Positions 24,181-33,408 of a stretch of 64,000 nt of DNA are shown piece by piece (position 1 is the stretch's first letter; every line of letters starts with the position of its first letter). The stretch lies in NCBI GenBank assembly GCA_937871285.1, contig CALMQS010000048.1:62001-126000 (forward strand), given 5' to 3'. The notes beneath the pieces were generated by a model that saw only the letters and a list, made by a program, of their open reading frames with translations, searched no databases and had not been told where the DNA came from. Both the position numbers and the translations under genes were made by a program. Origin of the DNA: an uncultured Sphingobacteriales bacterium (lineage in GTDB: Bacteria > Bacteroidota > Bacteroidia > Chitinophagales > Chitinophagaceae).

Positions 24181-25218
24181 ATGCAGATCCGGGAAAATAT
24201 TTCGCTAAGGCAATATAACACTTTTGGAATAGATGTGCGTGCCCGTTATTTCTCTTCCTTTGCCGGCATTGATTTGCTGGCCGAATGGATTGAAAGAAAA
24301 CCAAGGGTAAAAAAAATAATCCTTGGTGGCGGCAGCAATATGCTGTTTACCAAAAATGTGGATGGGATCGTATTGAAGAATGAGATCATGGGTATTGAAG
24401 AGATAAAGGAAGACGACACCTATGTGTATGTTCGGGCAGGTGCGGGTGAAAACTGGCATCGCTTTGTGCAGTATTGTATACAGCGCAACTGGGCCGGACT
24501 CGAAAACCTGTCGCTGATACCAGGCAATGTGGGCGCCGCGCCTATGCAAAACATTGGCGCTTATGGGGTAGAATTGCAGGAGGTGTTTAACAGCTTAAGT
24601 GCGTATCACCTGCACGACAAAAAAGTGCACAATTTTACGGCAGGCGATTGTGCCTTTGGTTACCGGGAAAGTGTATTCAAAAAAAGGTATAAAGATCAGT
24701 TCATTATATTGAATGTAACTTTCCGGCTTCGCAAGCACCCGGTATTTCATACTTCCTATGGCGCTATCCGGGAAGAGCTGGAAAAGATGCAGGTAAAAGC
24801 GCTCAGCATCCGGGCTATTTCCCAGGCTGTGATCAATATCCGCTCTTCCAAACTACCCGACCCGGCAGTAATTGGCAATGCAGGCAGCTTTTTTAAGAAC
24901 CCCGAAATTCCCCTAAAGCAATTTGAAGCTTTACGAAAAACATATCCTGCCATACCACATTATCCTGCCAGGCAATATCCCGCACCGGGTAAGGACGATC
25001 ACGATTTTGTGAAGCTGGCAGCCGGTTGGCTTATTGAGCAGTGTGGCTGGAAAGGGTTTCGCCGCGGAGATGCCGGCGTGCATGCTAACCAGTCCCTGGT
25101 GCTGGTTAACTATGGTAAGGCTACGGGGAAAGATATCTACCATTTAAGCGGGGAGATTTTGCGCAGTGTGCATAAAAAATTTGGTATAGTGCTGGAGAGA
25201 GAGGTGAATATAGTATAG
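24181..25218 (+). CDS. murB: UDP-N-acetylenolpyruvoylglucosamine reductase
   Basis: A 345-residue type I MurB that reduces UDP-GlcNAc-enolpyruvate to UDP-MurNAc with NADPH via FAD. The FAD-binding words LGGGSNMLFT and NLSLIPGNVGAAPMQNIGAYG, the substrate word FGYRESVFK and the proton-donor serine 236 in GNAGSFFKNP are visible, as is the C-terminal glutamate in VLEREVNIV. The ATG at 24181 gives the normal MQIRENISLRQYNTFG start. It is divergent from the short-chain dehydrogenase gene and convergent with plsC. Confidence 0.95.
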   Translation: MQIRENISLRQYNTFGIDVRARYFSSFAGIDLLAEWIERKPRVKKIILGGGSNMLFTKNVDGIVLKNEIMGIEEIKEDDTYVYVRAGAGENWHRFVQYCIQRNWAGLENLSLIPGNVGAAPMQNIGAYGVELQEVFNSLSAYHLHDKKVHNFTAGDCAFGYRESVFKKRYKDQFIILNVTFRLRKHPVFHTSYGAIREELEKMQVKALSIRAISQAVINIRSSKLPDPAVIGNAGSFFKNPEIPLKQFEALRKTYPAIPHYPARQYPAPGKDDHDFVKLAAGWLIEQCGWKGFRRGDAGVHANQSLVLVNYGKATGKDIYHLSGEILRSVHKKFGIVLEREVNIV

Positions 25219-25312
25219 CATATACCATCTGCATGACTACCTAAGAAAATTTACCGGGCATGTATTGCAGTGCCGTTCGCATTTAGGACTACAGGTTACT
25301 TTGCAACCTAAC

Positions 25313-26071
25313 CTATTTCACCCAACTCACTCCATAATACAATAACCGTTCTTCCATTTGTGCATACACTTTTTGCTTCAGCGTATCCATATCTCTTATG
25401 GTTAAGCCGGTTACATCAATTTCTTTCATAAATACGGCCCTGCTTTTTCCCGGTGTAAGCGACAATAATTTTCCATAAGGCATTCTGTTGAATACATCAA
25501 GAAACAAAACGGGCTTAACGGGGGTTTGCGTTTCAATGGCAATACGGAAAGCACCATCAAAAAAAGGCTTCAGGGCATTGCCTGTTTCATTAAATGTGCC
25601 TTCCGGAAATATCAGAATGGAAATACCTCTTCGCAGCACTGCTTTTAGTTTGCGTACGCTTCTGGAGCGATCCGCTGCATTATCGCGGTCAACGGTTACT
25701 ATGGCATTCTTATAAATATACCCAAATACCGGGATGCCGGACGTTTCTTTTTTACCTAAAGCGCGTATGGGTTGCCGGTAGGTTTTAACAATTACGGCGG
25801 CGTCGAGAAAAGAAATATGGTTGCTGACGAAGATGTAGGATCTTTTTTTATCGTGTGGTGATTCGTATATATTCTTATGAAAAATACCCACCAGCGGAAA
25901 CCATACGTCGCCCCATAGCATGCAAATGCGGTAGATGGCATTTCCTCCCCATACGGGGCCCGCCAGAGAAACAATGATTACAAAGGGAAATATAATAAGC
26001 ATCAGCAATACAAACAAAAGTATGGCATACACATTGTAGAGCCGGCGGAGTGTTATAGCCAGGAGGTTCAT
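25313..26071 (-). CDS. plsC: 1-acyl-sn-glycerol-3-phosphate acyltransferase
   Basis: A 252-residue PlsC-family enzyme making phosphatidic acid from lysophosphatidic acid. Two N-terminal membrane helices (about 12-42) precede the catalytic NHISFLD (His85, Asp90) and the substrate-binding FPEGTFN (about 155-161) motifs. It ends an apparent minus-strand group with the DUF4258 and transglutaminase-like genes upstream (36 bp and a 4-bp overlap). A second acyltransferase of this superfamily is found at 51318. Confidence 0.9.
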   Translation of the reverse strand: MNLLAITLRRLYNVYAILLFVLLMLIIFPFVIIVSLAGPVWGGNAIYRICMLWGDVWFPLVGIFHKNIYESPHDKKRSYIFVSNHISFLDAAVIVKTYRQPIRALGKKETSGIPVFGYIYKNAIVTVDRDNAADRSRSVRKLKAVLRRGISILIFPEGTFNETGNALKPFFDGAFRIAIETQTPVKPVLFLDVFNRMPYGKLLSLTPGKSRAVFMKEIDVTGLTIRDMDTLKQKVYAQMEERLLYYGVSWVK

Positions 26072-26107
26072 GAACAGTCATGTTCTTTGTGATAAATAGC
26101 AACAGGC

Positions 26108-26503
26108 TCAGTTGCAGTTACATTGCCATTCTTCATTCATGTCTATGCAGGTAATCACTACCATACCGCGTTTTGAAGGAGCAAAAATAACACGAACCTG
26201 CTGATTGTCGCGTGTAATGCCTTCGAGCGCATATTTGGGATCGGGCTTCGCATGCAAATCGCTTTTACTGTAATTGATCTTTCCTTTTTGCAGTATTCCG
26301 GCTATTTCGCCTTCGTCTATATGCCTGCAATCCATCCGGCAGCGGGCATGACGGGTATAAATAAGCGGGGTAAGCGCACGGTTAAAGCCTCCGTTTTTTT
26401 CAACAGGCTGCTGTTGCGTTATGTTGTTGCTGTAATACAGCCAGAACAATCCGCAGCATACCAGCAGCGCAATAAGGTACCTGGCAAAACGTCCCTTCTT
26501 CAT
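26108..26503 (-). CDS. DUF4258 domain protein
   Basis: A 131-residue protein with one N-terminal membrane helix (LIALLVCCGLFWLYY) and a C-terminal DUF4258 domain: YTRHARCRMDCRHIDEGEI, later VRVIFAPSKRGMVVITCID and a cysteine-rich end. This fold is similar to RelE/MqsR-type small toxins, but here it is fused to a membrane helix, so a toxin role is unlikely. The start ATG overlaps the stop of the upstream transglutaminase-like gene (ATGA), a sign of translational coupling. Function unknown. Confidence 0.78.
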   Translation of the reverse strand: MKKGRFARYLIALLVCCGLFWLYYSNNITQQQPVEKNGGFNRALTPLIYTRHARCRMDCRHIDEGEIAGILQKGKINYSKSDLHAKPDPKYALEGITRDNQQVRVIFAPSKRGMVVITCIDMNEEWQCNCN

Positions 26504-27387
26504 TTTGAGGTATTATAGTGCCCCATAATATCGGCGAGCGTAAGCAGCTCCGTTTGCTTATAAAGGTTATCCTTCGTATCGAAACATTTGGCCAGCTCTT
26601 CCAGCAAAAACTGGAAAATAAGCCTGTGATCCATAGGTTTAAAATAAGATGTGGTGATGGGAACGCCTATTTTTTTAAAATAACTTTCCACGTCTTTATG
26701 CGTGTATACCTGGCCGTTCATCGGATCTATGTAAAAATGTATGTTGTTATCATTTTCTTTTTTCGGGTTGAAGTAGTCGTAAGAGGTATCAAAATAAGCG
26801 AGCAGGTACTGGCGCGGTATTTTAATGGCTTTCACGGGAATATCCAGCAGCCCGCAAAGCAACTGGTATATGATGCCATTGATGATGGCGTTGCCGCGTT
26901 TGGTTTCCAGTACTTTATTGATGAGAAATTCTTCGGGGTGCTGGTAAGAAACCTCAACACCTTTAAATTTATAATAAGTGAAAAAAATGCGGTTAATGAT
27001 ATTTACCTGTTCCAGCGCTGTGAGATAGCTGTTGAGCTCAAGCCAGATATTGCGTTTTATTTTTTCTATTTCCTGGAATACGGGCGTATCTGCCATGTTA
27101 GGGTATTGGTATCTTGCAACCAGCAATGATCCTTCTAACAGGTCGTGACGGGTGGATTTTGTATATGCGGTAATATCCGCCTGTAATTCATGAAAATGAA
27201 GCCGGTTTATGAGCAGTCCTATTTTTTCCTGAACGATTTCATCAAGGGTGTTCTCCCATAAATGTTCCAGATTAGGAATGATGGGCCTGCCATAGCTTAC
27301 GATCCGGTTGCTAACGGTATCAAACACCTCATGGTCCGGGTCATCTATAAGATGCAATAGCGCGTTTATTTCACGGGTTTCTTCCAT
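26500..27387 (-). CDS. Transglutaminase-like (SirB1/Transglut_core2) family protein
   Basis: A 295-residue protein related to SirB1. It has the helical N-terminal region (INALLHLIDDPDHEVFDTVSNRIVSYG) and the core LVARYQYPNMADTPV, IKRNIWLELNSYLTALEQVNIINRIFFTYYKFKGV, with GNAIINGIIYQLLCGLLDIPVKAI and HFYIDPMNGQVY later. The usual catalytic Cys is replaced in ISIG-type members, here the position reads AIINGII, so an enzymatic role is doubtful. The ATG at 27387 is preferred over one 26 codons upstream because homologous sequence begins at MEETREIN. It overlaps the DUF4258 gene by 4 bp. Confidence 0.8.
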   Translation of the reverse strand: MEETREINALLHLIDDPDHEVFDTVSNRIVSYGRPIIPNLEHLWENTLDEIVQEKIGLLINRLHFHELQADITAYTKSTRHDLLEGSLLVARYQYPNMADTPVFQEIEKIKRNIWLELNSYLTALEQVNIINRIFFTYYKFKGVEVSYQHPEEFLINKVLETKRGNAIINGIIYQLLCGLLDIPVKAIKIPRQYLLAYFDTSYDYFNPKKENDNNIHFYIDPMNGQVYTHKDVESYFKKIGVPITTSYFKPMDHRLIFQFLLEELAKCFDTKDNLYKQTELLTLADIMGHYNTSK

Positions 27388-27556
27388 GGGAAATGTTGAA
27401 TAAGATATAGACGAATGTATCCGCCTTTTATTGTAAGAGAATCGGGATAAATATCGGTTGTGCAAACGGATATATACTATTCTTTTTTTCCACAGCAGGT
27501 GGACAAGTGGTGGTTAAGCGGGAGCCCGCGTATTTCAATTGCTGTATGGAATGCCG

Positions 27557-28942
27557 CTATTTTTGAAAAGTACTGGTGTTATAATACATTAATTTAATCG
27601 TATCGGCAGGGGCCGGTTTGCTGTTCCAGTGAGGATGTATGGCCAGCGCTGCCCCAAGTGCAGTAGCCTGCGCTATAGATGCTGCATATACTTCAATGCC
27701 CGGAAAGGCTTCTGCCAGCAAATGCATATACAGCGGGTTTTTGCCAAATCCTCCGTCAACAAAAATCCTTTTTACATCAGTGCCTTCCAGCACCAGCCCT
27801 GTAGCATTGATCTGCCTGCTCATAATATCCAGCATCAATTGGTGATAGGCCTGCTCATAGCTGGTGAATGCATGCAGGTCTCTTTCGGGAAAGACCGTTA
27901 TGGAGGCGGCATCTTTTGCACGAACTTCAGGCTGCAACCGCAATGCATCAATAATGTTTTTGCTGAACTTTACCGTAGTATAATGATCGGTTTGCTTATT
28001 AAAATGCGCAGCCAGGCGTTTTACCTGTTGCTCGTGCTCGTATCCTGCAAATAAACGCGAGGCTTTTACCGGTCTGCCATGATAGGTTAAATAACACAGG
28101 CAGTCCTGCTGCAGCTCTTCCACCGTAAGAGGGCTGCTGTTAAACGGGTTGAAGCTGATAGACCATGTGCCCGTGGAGATCAGTACAAAGGGTTCCCGGA
28201 AATTAGTGAGATAGGGGATAAGCGCCGCTGAGCTATCGTGTAAACCAACGCCGGCCCTGATCTTTTTGCCTGAAAATATTATCTCTTTTACTATTTCATC
28301 TGAAGCAAAAACCGGCGGCAGCTTATCTATCAGGCCTTCCCTGTATACCCACTCGTGGTAATTGTGTTGCGGGAAATTCCAGAGGTTGGTATGGCAGCCA
28401 ATGCTGGTAATATCGGAACAGGCTTTTGCGGTAAGCAGGTAGCTGATGTATTGCGGAAGATGCAGCGAGTACACGATCTGGTCGAACACAGTTTTTTGTT
28501 CATATTTTAAACGGTATAACTGCATGCCCGAATTTAAGCTGCCGAGTACGGGAGAAGCGGTATGTATAGAAAGCATGATCTCCCCTCCATACCTGCCGTA
28601 AAATTTCTTCTTTAAATCTTCGGGGTAAGGCTTCAGGTAATTGTATAATGGCGTTAAGGGATTGCCATTTTTGTCAATATGCACAAAGCTGGCGCCGTAA
28701 GAAGTGAAGTTAACAGCTACTATAGTAAATGCCTTTAACTCCGTTATTTCACTGAATGATTCCGTGATCCACCGGGTCAGCAGTTCTATGTTTTCACAGG
28801 GATACCCGTCCTCATCCGTTGTTTCGGGAAGCGTGGCGCTTTTTTCATATACTACTTCGTAAGCTTCGTTAAAGAGGAATACTTTTTTGTTGGTTTTGCC
28901 GATATCGTAAATGGCTATAACCGGCACACTATTGCTCATCAT
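27557..28942 (-). CDS. FGGY-family carbohydrate kinase of the rhamnose cluster
   Basis: A 461-residue FGGY kinase. The N-terminal phosphate loop IAIYDIGKTNKKVFLFN and the later VGLHDSSAALIPYL (catalytic Asp), ISTGTWSISFNPF and VDGGFGKNPLYMHLLAEAFP, with GLALGAALAIHPHW-like end ATALGAALAI, mark the superfamily. In many Bacteroidota such a kinase phosphorylates L-rhamnulose in place of classical RhaB. It is last in the minus-strand rhamnose set and 253 bp after rhaI, the gap holding a MITE-like element. Confidence 0.85.
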   Translation of the reverse strand: MMSNSVPVIAIYDIGKTNKKVFLFNEAYEVVYEKSATLPETTDEDGYPCENIELLTRWITESFSEITELKAFTIVAVNFTSYGASFVHIDKNGNPLTPLYNYLKPYPEDLKKKFYGRYGGEIMLSIHTASPVLGSLNSGMQLYRLKYEQKTVFDQIVYSLHLPQYISYLLTAKACSDITSIGCHTNLWNFPQHNYHEWVYREGLIDKLPPVFASDEIVKEIIFSGKKIRAGVGLHDSSAALIPYLTNFREPFVLISTGTWSISFNPFNSSPLTVEELQQDCLCYLTYHGRPVKASRLFAGYEHEQQVKRLAAHFNKQTDHYTTVKFSKNIIDALRLQPEVRAKDAASITVFPERDLHAFTSYEQAYHQLMLDIMSRQINATGLVLEGTDVKRIFVDGGFGKNPLYMHLLAEAFPGIEVYAASIAQATALGAALAIHPHWNSKPAPADTIKLMYYNTSTFQK

Positions 28943-28973
28943 GGCGTAAAGATAGGAGGTAGGGGTTGAAAGA

Positions 28974-29104
28974 CAAAAATCGGGCGTATTTCAATTTTTC
29001 GCTCCATGTACAACTTTCCGGTCGGTGAGACACCGACCGGTAGCGGGTTCTACAGGTGGGTGTCACCACCCACCTGCGAAAATTTGAAATGCGCCCCAAA
29101 AATC
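28974..29104. mobile_element. MITE-like element with 8-bp flanking direct repeat
   Basis: The core 28982-29096 (115 bp) begins gggcgtatttcaatttt and ends aaaatttgaaatgcgccc, 19 of 21 terminal positions being complementary. It is flanked by caaaaatc on both sides (28974-28981 and 29097-29104), which looks like a target-site duplication. Inside are two perfect hairpins, ccggtcggtg/caccgaccgg (29018-29040, 3-nt loop) and aggtgggtg/cacccacct (29054-29075, 4-nt loop). It lies between the kinase and rhaI genes. Confidence 0.75.
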
Positions 29105-29195
29105 AGCGTATAAAAAGAGCATGTGTACAGGAGAAGAAGCATAAGCATAGGGTCTACTATTCACTCCTCACTATTCACCACTCCCATATTCTTTT

Positions 29196-30470
29196 TTACA
29201 ATCCGGTGGCTACCGCTTTTGCTCCCCTGCTTTTGACAAGCTGCTCCCGTATCTTTTCCCTGCGGAACAGCGCTATAGGGTCTAACGCTCCGCCGGCACG
29301 GAGCCTGGCTTCGGCTACTAACGGTCGTACATCGGTTCTAAAGGCATGCTGCAGTATTTCCTGTGCTTTTACCACATCATTATTTTGGCGGGCTTCCTGC
29401 AGGGCTTTGCTGTCGGTTAATAGTGCCTGTGCATAAGCTATAAAAATGGCTTCAACCGACTGTGCCAGATCTTCCAGCGGATCTTTTACATTGTGCGATG
29501 CGTCAATCATCCAGCCAAGATCTGTAGCGTGGTTCATGCCTTTGGCATCCATACCCTCTACGAGCTCATTAAAGATGAGAAATAGCTGGTAGGGTTTAAT
29601 ACTGCCTGCTGTAAGGTCATCGTCTCCGTATTTGGAATCATTGAAATGAAAGCCGCCCAATTTTCCTTCCATCAGTAAAAGGGAAACGATCTGTTCAATA
29701 TTGGCATTGGGCAGGTGATGACCCAGGTCAACCAATGTGTAGGCCTTATTGCCCAGCTTGCTGGCATATAAATACGACTGCCCCCAGTCGCCAACGGTAG
29801 TGGAATAAAAGTTAGGCTCAAAGGCTTTGTATTCTACAAACATTTTCCAGTTTTCCGGTAATGCCTTGTAAATTTCCTGTAATCCGTTGAGTGTATGCTG
29901 AAAAGCTTCCCTGAAATTAAGCTGCCCGGGGAAGCAGGACCCATCGGAAAGCCATACGGTTAAGGAGGTGGAGCCCAGCTCCACGCCCTGCCGGATCACT
30001 TCAATATTATGATCAATTGCCTGCCGGCGGATGGCTTTATTTACATTTTGCAGCGACCCGAATTTGTAGCTGAGCTGCTGGCCGGGCTGATCCTGGAAGG
30101 TGTTGGAGTTCATAGCGTCGAACTGCAGTCCGTGCTGCGCAGCCAGCGCTTTGATATGCGCAGGGTTTTCCGGAATGTCCCATGGAATATGAAGCGAAAT
30201 GGCGCCGCTTGATTGGTTGAGCGCGTGCAGCAGGCCTATATCTTCTATTTTTTCTTCGAGGTTACGCGGCTCGCCACCCCCCGAAAATCTTCCAAACCTT
30301 GTACCACCGGTTCCCAAAGCCCAACTGGGAATGGCTACCTGGAAGGCGGTTAGCTTTTTTACAATGCTTTCCGTTTTTTCAATAGCTGCGCTGCAATACG
30401 CAAACCTGCTGCTATGTGTTTTCAGCAGGGTGGCATTGTGATCGTCAATCCTGTTTTTTTCTATCTGCAT
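29196..30470 (-). CDS. rhaI: L-rhamnose isomerase, RhaI (Pseudomonas-type)
   Basis: A 424-residue TIM-barrel isomerase that converts L-rhamnose to L-rhamnulose. The characteristic words are WALGTGGTRFGRFSGGGEPRN, MNSNTFQDQPGQQLSYKFGSL, FVEYKAFEPNFYSTTVGDWG, VDLGHHLPNANIEQI and GFHFNDSKYGDDDLTAGS, the last three holding metal-binding Glu, Asp and His residues. Length fits the RhaI family and differs from E. coli RhaA in sequence. Its start is 10 bp after the rhaM stop. Confidence 0.9.
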   Translation of the reverse strand: MQIEKNRIDDHNATLLKTHSSRFAYCSAAIEKTESIVKKLTAFQVAIPSWALGTGGTRFGRFSGGGEPRNLEEKIEDIGLLHALNQSSGAISLHIPWDIPENPAHIKALAAQHGLQFDAMNSNTFQDQPGQQLSYKFGSLQNVNKAIRRQAIDHNIEVIRQGVELGSTSLTVWLSDGSCFPGQLNFREAFQHTLNGLQEIYKALPENWKMFVEYKAFEPNFYSTTVGDWGQSYLYASKLGNKAYTLVDLGHHLPNANIEQIVSLLLMEGKLGGFHFNDSKYGDDDLTAGSIKPYQLFLIFNELVEGMDAKGMNHATDLGWMIDASHNVKDPLEDLAQSVEAIFIAYAQALLTDSKALQEARQNNDVVKAQEILQHAFRTDVRPLVAEARLRAGGALDPIALFRREKIREQLVKSRGAKAVATGL

Positions 30471-30480
30471 GATTTTATTT

Positions 30481-30795
30481 TTATGGCATGTAAAAAACTT
30501 CTTTCAGCGGTATGCTTACCGGTGATGCATCGTCATTCACCTCCATGATATCTTTCATGTAATGCCACCAGCGTTGCATAACGGGTTGCTGTGGCAATGC
30601 CTCCATGGAGGTTTTATCATTGATCCTCAAATAACCGAACAAGCTTCCTGTTGCTTCCTCCAGAAAAATTGAATATTCCTGAATACCGCTTTCTTTTAAT
30701 AATGCCTGCAATTCCGGCCATATCGCGTCATGCCGCTTTTGGTATTCGGCTTCAGCACCTTTGTGTAATCTCATTATAAACGCGAGACGATGCAT
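30481..30795 (-). CDS. rhaM: L-rhamnose mutarotase
   Basis: A 104-residue dimeric ferredoxin-like enzyme that interconverts the alpha and beta anomers of L-rhamnose. The N-terminal RLAFIMRLHKGAEAEYQKRHDAIWPEL contains the catalytic His22, and QRWWHYMKDIM, SPVSIPLKEVFYMP are conserved as in E. coli RhaM. It directly precedes rhaI and provides the anomer for the isomerase. A long repeat-filled gap separates it from the aldolase gene upstream. Confidence 0.94.
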   Translation of the reverse strand: MHRLAFIMRLHKGAEAEYQKRHDAIWPELQALLKESGIQEYSIFLEEATGSLFGYLRINDKTSMEALPQQPVMQRWWHYMKDIMEVNDDASPVSIPLKEVFYMP

Positions 30796-30819
30796 ATGGA
30801 TTTGAGATTAGATTCCGCT

Positions 30820-31256
30820 CCGGATTTTTTTAGTTTACAGTTTATTGTTTGTAGTTTATGGTTGCATTTCGCTTCGGATTTCAGATTTTCGTCTTCGGAT
30901 TTGAATATTGCCTGTCATGCTGAGGAACGAAGCATCTGTATATTATTTGTTTCTTGTTATTTGTTTCTTCTTGTATTCCTTCGAATTTCGCGCTACCGGC
31001 TTCGGATTTTACCCGTCATTGCGAGGAAGCAAACGGATGAATAATGTTACCCCAAATACCATCTTGCGAAGCAATCCCCTCATACCGGAGGCAGATTTTT
31101 TTAGTTTATAGTTTATTGTTTGTAGTTTATGGTTGCATTTCGCTTCGGATTTCGAACTTTCTCCTTTGGATTTAAAATTTGGATTTTATTTGGTTTTTGT
31201 TATTTGGTTCTTACTTGTATTCCTTCGAATTTCGGTTTTCCGGCTTCGGATTTAAT
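30820..31256 (+). repeat. Composite dispersed repeat: duplicated family A block around a family B insert
   Basis: The gap between rhaM and the aldolase gene. A block starting tttttttagtttacagttta (about 30825) and running through gtagtttatggttgcatttc to ggcttcggattttac (about 31010) is repeated at about 31096-31256 with near identity. Between the copies is an insert beginning gtcattgcgagg and ending gaagcaatcccct (31015-31080). The first copy also holds gtcatgctgaggaacgaag (30913-30931). The same plan is seen at 12022-12300. Confidence 0.8.
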
Positions 31257-31260
31257 ACTC

Positions 31261-33381
31261 TTATCTTACAAAAGCCATAGCAACACCACCGTCAATATTC
31301 AGCACATTGCCCGTGGTTTTGTTTAGTAAGCCTCCTGTAAAAGCAAAGCAGGCGTTGGCTATATCTTCAGGCAATATAATTTCGTTCAGTAAAGTACGTT
31401 TGGCGTAAAAAGCCGGCAGTTCCTCTACGGTTATGCCATATGCCTTGGCGCGCCCCTGCGCCCATGCGCCCGCCCATATTTTACTGTCGGAAATAACGGC
31501 ATCGGGGTTTACCACGTTAACGCGGATATGATCCTTCCCTAATTCGGTGGCGTTTAAACGGCTTAAATGCAATTGTGCTGCTTTAGCCGATCCATAGCCC
31601 GCATTATTAGGACCGCTTACCAGCGCGTTTTTACTTACGATATTAATTACATCGCCTCCCATATCCTGCTTGCGCATAACGTTTACGCCTTCCTGTGTAA
31701 TGAGGAACTGTCCTTTTACCAATACATCGTACAGGAGGTCCCAGTCTTTTTCGGTATGTTCTTCCAATGGCTTTGAAATAGATAAGCCGGCGCAGTTAAC
31801 TACTATATCAACACCGCCAAAGGCGAGTGCTGAGGCTTTAAACGTTTTGCGAATGGTATTCACATCGGTAACATCTAATATTTCTGCCGAAAAAACATCT
31901 TTACTGTAATGCGCTGCGAAATCTTTTTTTGCATTCGCCAGCCTGTCTGCATCGTTATCATTTACCATCACTACTGCGCCTTCATCTGCAAATTTTTTGG
32001 CGATGGCTTTGCCAATGCCCCCCGCGCTGCCTGTTACTAATGCAATCCGTCCCGATAAGGCTTTAGGCTTTGGCATACGCTGCAGCTTGGCTTCTTCCAA
32101 TAACCAGTACTCAATATTAAAAGCTTCCTGGCGGGGCAGGGAGGTATATTCGGAAATGGCTTCAGCGCCCTTCATTACATTAATGGCATTAATATAGAAC
32201 TCAGCGGCTACCCGTGCCGTTTGCTTATCTTTTGCAAAAGTGAACATGCCCACGCCTGGGTATAATATCACCACCGGGTTGGCATCGCGCATAGCAGGAC
32301 TGTTGGGATGTTTGCATTTTTCGTAATACGCCGTATACATTTCCCTGTAAGCTTCAAATTGCGGCTTCAGCTTTTCTTTTACGGCGGCAACATCCGCTAC
32401 ACTTTCACCGGCAGTAAGGTTCAGCACCAGCGGGCTGATCTTGGTTCTTAAAAAATGGTCAGGACAACTGGTACCCATAGGCGCTAATCTTTCCAGGTCG
32501 TTGGAATTGATATATTCCAATACTCTTTCGTCATCCGTAAAATGTCCGATCATTTTTATATTGGAAGAGCAGAATCCCCTGAGTATGGGTGCTAAAGCTG
32601 CTGCTTTATCTAACCTTTCTTCTTTGGCTAAGGATTCCAGCTTAGCTCCGCCAAATACCGGTTTGGCTTTTATATTTTCTTCAAGATAAGCCGCGCAGCG
32701 TTCAATTACTTCCAGGGTGTTGATATAGCTTTCAAAGGCGGTATCGCCCCAGGTAAACAAGCCATGTGAGCCAAGCATTATACCCCGTATTCCCGGATTC
32801 TCATCAAGGCACTGTTTTAGTTTTAAGCCAAGGTCAAAGCCCGGCCGCTGCCATTCTACCCAGCCTATAGCGCCGTTAAAAAGTTCCTGCGTAATGCGCT
32901 TGCCGTCTTTGGCAGCGGCAATGGCAATAGCGGCATCAGGATGCAGGTGATCAATATGCTTAAACGGAAGAAACCCGTGCAAAGGCGTATCTATGGAAGG
33001 CGCTTTGGAGCTCAGATCAAAAATGCAGTGGTTAAACAGCTCCACCATTTCATCTTCGTGATCAATGCCACGGTACACATTCGTCAGGCTTCTCAGGCGG
33101 TCTACATATAAAGCTGCCAAACCGCTTTTCTTTAGTGTGCCCAAATCGCCCCCGGAACCTTTTACCCACATCACTTCTGTTTCCCGGCCGGTGAGCGGAT
33201 CTTTTGCCATTACCTTGCAGGAAGTATTGCCGCCGCCGTAATTGGTAAGCCGCAAATCGGCGCCTAATAAATTAGAACGGTAAATCAGTAATCCCACTTC
33301 ATCCCCGGCAAGTGCGGCGGCTTTGGCATCATCCCATAAATAGCTCACGTGCTTAAATTCATTTGTTGTAACGGAAGGCAT
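31261..33381 (-). CDS. Bifunctional rhamnulose-1-phosphate aldolase/lactaldehyde dehydrogenase
   Basis: A 706-residue fusion. The N-terminal class II aldolase part (about 1-430) shows HIDHLHPDAAIAIA (zinc-binding His145/147), GSHGLFTWGDTAFESY (His206) and MWVKGSGGDLG. The C-terminal short-chain dehydrogenase part (about 440-706) has ALVTGSAGGIGKAIAKKF (450-457 core), VVNCAGLS and YGSAKAAQLHL. Together they would cleave L-rhamnulose 1-phosphate to dihydroxyacetone phosphate and L-lactaldehyde and oxidise the aldehyde to L-lactate. It lies 27 bp after rhaT. Confidence 0.92.
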   Translation of the reverse strand: MPSVTTNEFKHVSYLWDDAKAAALAGDEVGLLIYRSNLLGADLRLTNYGGGNTSCKVMAKDPLTGRETEVMWVKGSGGDLGTLKKSGLAALYVDRLRSLTNVYRGIDHEDEMVELFNHCIFDLSSKAPSIDTPLHGFLPFKHIDHLHPDAAIAIAAAKDGKRITQELFNGAIGWVEWQRPGFDLGLKLKQCLDENPGIRGIMLGSHGLFTWGDTAFESYINTLEVIERCAAYLEENIKAKPVFGGAKLESLAKEERLDKAAALAPILRGFCSSNIKMIGHFTDDERVLEYINSNDLERLAPMGTSCPDHFLRTKISPLVLNLTAGESVADVAAVKEKLKPQFEAYREMYTAYYEKCKHPNSPAMRDANPVVILYPGVGMFTFAKDKQTARVAAEFYINAINVMKGAEAISEYTSLPRQEAFNIEYWLLEEAKLQRMPKPKALSGRIALVTGSAGGIGKAIAKKFADEGAVVMVNDNDADRLANAKKDFAAHYSKDVFSAEILDVTDVNTIRKTFKASALAFGGVDIVVNCAGLSISKPLEEHTEKDWDLLYDVLVKGQFLITQEGVNVMRKQDMGGDVINIVSKNALVSGPNNAGYGSAKAAQLHLSRLNATELGKDHIRVNVVNPDAVISDSKIWAGAWAQGRAKAYGITVEELPAFYAKRTLLNEIILPEDIANACFAFTGGLLNKTTGNVLNIDGGVAMAFVR

Positions 33382-33408
33382 ATTTTTTATTTTAGTATTT
33401 TAATTAAT

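Noticed and set aside
26108..26503. Toxin of a toxin-antitoxin pair
   Set aside because: DUF4258 resembles small toxins in fold, but here it carries a membrane helix and is coupled to a transglutaminase-like gene with no antitoxin.
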